Origin: Methanosarcinales archaeon
Lineage (GTDB): Archaea; Halobacteriota; Methanosarcinia; DSM-18856; Methermicoccaceae
Direction of reading: 5' to 3'
Length of the DNA: 5,799 nucleotides
Assembly (NCBI GenBank): GCA_003661015.1
Contig: QMVI01000075.1
Location: 1-5,799 of the forward strand
Made by a program: the position numbers and the translations under genes. Positions 5,041 through 5,799 of the stretch are shown in pieces; position 1 is the first letter of the stretch; each line of letters begins with the position of its first letter. The notes under the pieces are model-generated. The model did not search any database. It was given only the letters and a program-made list of their open reading frames with translations, and was not told the origin of the DNA.

Positions 5041-5799
5041 TCTTTCAGCCCCCTGTACCAGCTTCCACTTTCATCATCCACAGTATACGTTCCGTTTCCT
5101 CTCATTATGAGAGAACCAGTCCCTTCAATTTGGATGGAGATATTGTTCCCTGAGATAGCCATGGTGAAGCTTGAACCATTGACTTCAATCTCCCCACTTA
5201 CCCCCGAATACAGAAGAGAGCCATTTTTGTTGACAGCGGTACTCGCATTTGGAATGTAGACATTCATGTCTCCTCCTGTGTCAAATAATCTGACGTTGCC
5301 AGCACCAATTTCACCCTGCACACTGAAGTTCCCTGAAAATGCCACAAGACCATTTCCAGTTGCCTTGAGTTTCTGGTCTTGCAAAACAATGACTCCCTTT
5401 TCTTCTCCGAGTTTGGTAAGTACTCTCTTGATCACTTTTGTGGCTCCTCTGATCTCTAACATAGCCTTCCTGATCTCTTCTCTCGCATCACGTATGGTGC
5501 TAATTGTTGGAGCTTCATTTGATGTGTTGTTCAGCAGATTCTTTGCATTTTCAAGGTGCTCTCTTGCCATTTCAATGTGAGATATATACTCTCTTCTGTA
5601 TTGTTCTGGCAATTTTACCTGCTCTGCTTTTCTCAATACTTGTTCAGTCCGCTCGATATTTCTGTTCATTATGTTAATGACTCTCTCATTACGGGCCATT
5701 TTTCTGAGGGTTTTGTTTATTTGGAGGGTTTTGTTTATCCCTATGTCAACCCCACGATTCTGCTTTACAGTTACAGGGGTTTTGTTTATCCCTATGTCA
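5037..5799 (-). CDS. Sequon-rich, repeat-containing surface-type protein, 5'-truncated by the window edge
   Basis: The frame is open to the last base of the window, so the gene starts beyond 5799. The ATG at 5699 is most likely internal: it lacks a ribosome site, and 33 more codons precede it without a stop. The visible 253 residues begin with tandem repeats built on DIGINKT and INKTL. A charged helical segment of about 100 residues follows (from MARNERV to about LTKLGEEKG, coiled-coil-like). The last 120 residues form a Gly/Ser/Asn-rich, strand-like domain without cysteines. At least ten N-x-S/T sequons are present (three N-K-T in the repeats, then NNT, NFS, NAS, two NGS, NIS, NGT), consistent with an extracellular glycosylated protein. 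A signal peptide would be in the missing part. No family is recognised with certainty; the C-terminal domain recalls beta-solenoid folds, but that is a guess. Confidence 0.7.
   Translation of the reverse strand, partial: DIGINKTPVTVKQNRGVDIGINKTLQINKTLRKMARNERVINIMNRNIERTEQVLRKAEQVKLPEQYRREYISHIEMAREHLENAKNLLNNTSNEAPTISTIRDAREEIRKAMLEIRGATKVIKRVLTKLGEEKGVIVLQDQKLKATGNGLVAFSGNFSVQGEIGAGNVRLFDTGGDMNVYIPNASTAVNKNGSLLYSGVSGEIEVNGSSFTMAISGNNISIQIEGTGSLIMRGNGTYTVDDESGSWYRGLKE
5706..5799 (-). repeat. Coding tandem repeats (51-bp and 18-bp periods)
   Basis: A 23-bp segment beginning GGGTTTTGTTTAT (+ strand) occurs identically at 5726-5748 and 5777-5799, a period of 51 bp. A 15-bp part of it (GAGGGTTTTGTTTAT) recurs at 5706-5720 and 5724-5738, a period of 18 bp. 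Both periods are multiples of three, and the repeats lie in the open minus-strand frame of the surface protein. They encode DIGINKT units of 17 residues and INKTLQ/INKTLR units of 6 residues. Identity at the DNA level implies recent duplication. The array may continue beyond the window. Confidence 0.8.

Noticed and set aside
5266..5580. Plus-strand frame inside the surface protein gene
   Set aside because: A shadow of the minus-strand gene; its hydrophobic, Ser/Leu/Phe-rich composition is typical of antisense reading.
5706..5799. CRISPR array start or intergenic repeat
   Set aside because: The unit spacing is irregular (18 and 51 bp), the implied spacer would be only about 23 bp, and all repeats lie in phase within an open reading frame.

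Overview
The window most likely comes from an anaerobic archaeon in the Euryarchaeota (Halobacteriota in newer schemes). A relative of the Archaeoglobi or of ANME-1/Syntrophoarchaeum-type lineages would fit, but I cannot fix the genus from this sequence. The signs are A+T-rich DNA with heavy AGA/AGG and ATA codon use, archaeal TATA elements, Shine-Dalgarno sites of the GGAGG type, and 4-nt ATGA/GTGA gene overlaps. The gene content also fits: MinD-type ATPases, Mrp, DUF134, and a soluble HdrD/GlpC-like iron-sulfur protein. The surface proteins are rich in N-glycosylation sequons.

Layout. Positions 1-2698 on the + strand hold a tightly packed operon that enters from the left: the C-terminal end of a MinD-family ATPase with the COG1149-type tail, a small NifX/NifB-type cofactor-binding protein, an Mrp/NBP35 ATPase, a radical SAM protein with an in-frame TAG, and a DUF134 (UPF0251) helix-turn-helix/zinc-ribbon protein. 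Together they look like an iron-sulfur or metallocluster handling module. Converging on it, and overlapping its last gene by 33 nt, is a minus-strand gene for a two-[4Fe-4S], two-CCG-domain oxidoreductase subunit (2666-3760). A 136-bp divergent promoter region separates that gene from a + strand ArsR-type regulator and a class I SAM methyltransferase. The right end (4837-5799, minus strand) encodes a small coiled-coil lipoprotein and a sequon-rich secreted-type protein whose 5' end lies outside the window.

Most unusual points. (1) The radical SAM gene is intact over 303 codons except for one TAG at 1777-1779, placed where relatives have an ordinary residue. None of the ten gene ends visible here uses TAG. 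This fits TAG being read as a sense codon (pyrrolysine) in this organism, although a plain nonsense mutation cannot be excluded. (2) The methyltransferase reading frame clearly extends upstream of its first ATG but has no usable start codon. Either a second TAG is read through, or there is a one-base indel beside an ATGA overlap at 4244-4247. (3) The repeats at the right edge look like a CRISPR or intergenic repeat. They are in fact coding: a 51-bp (17-codon) tandem repeat carrying N-K-T sequons in the N-terminal part of the surface protein.
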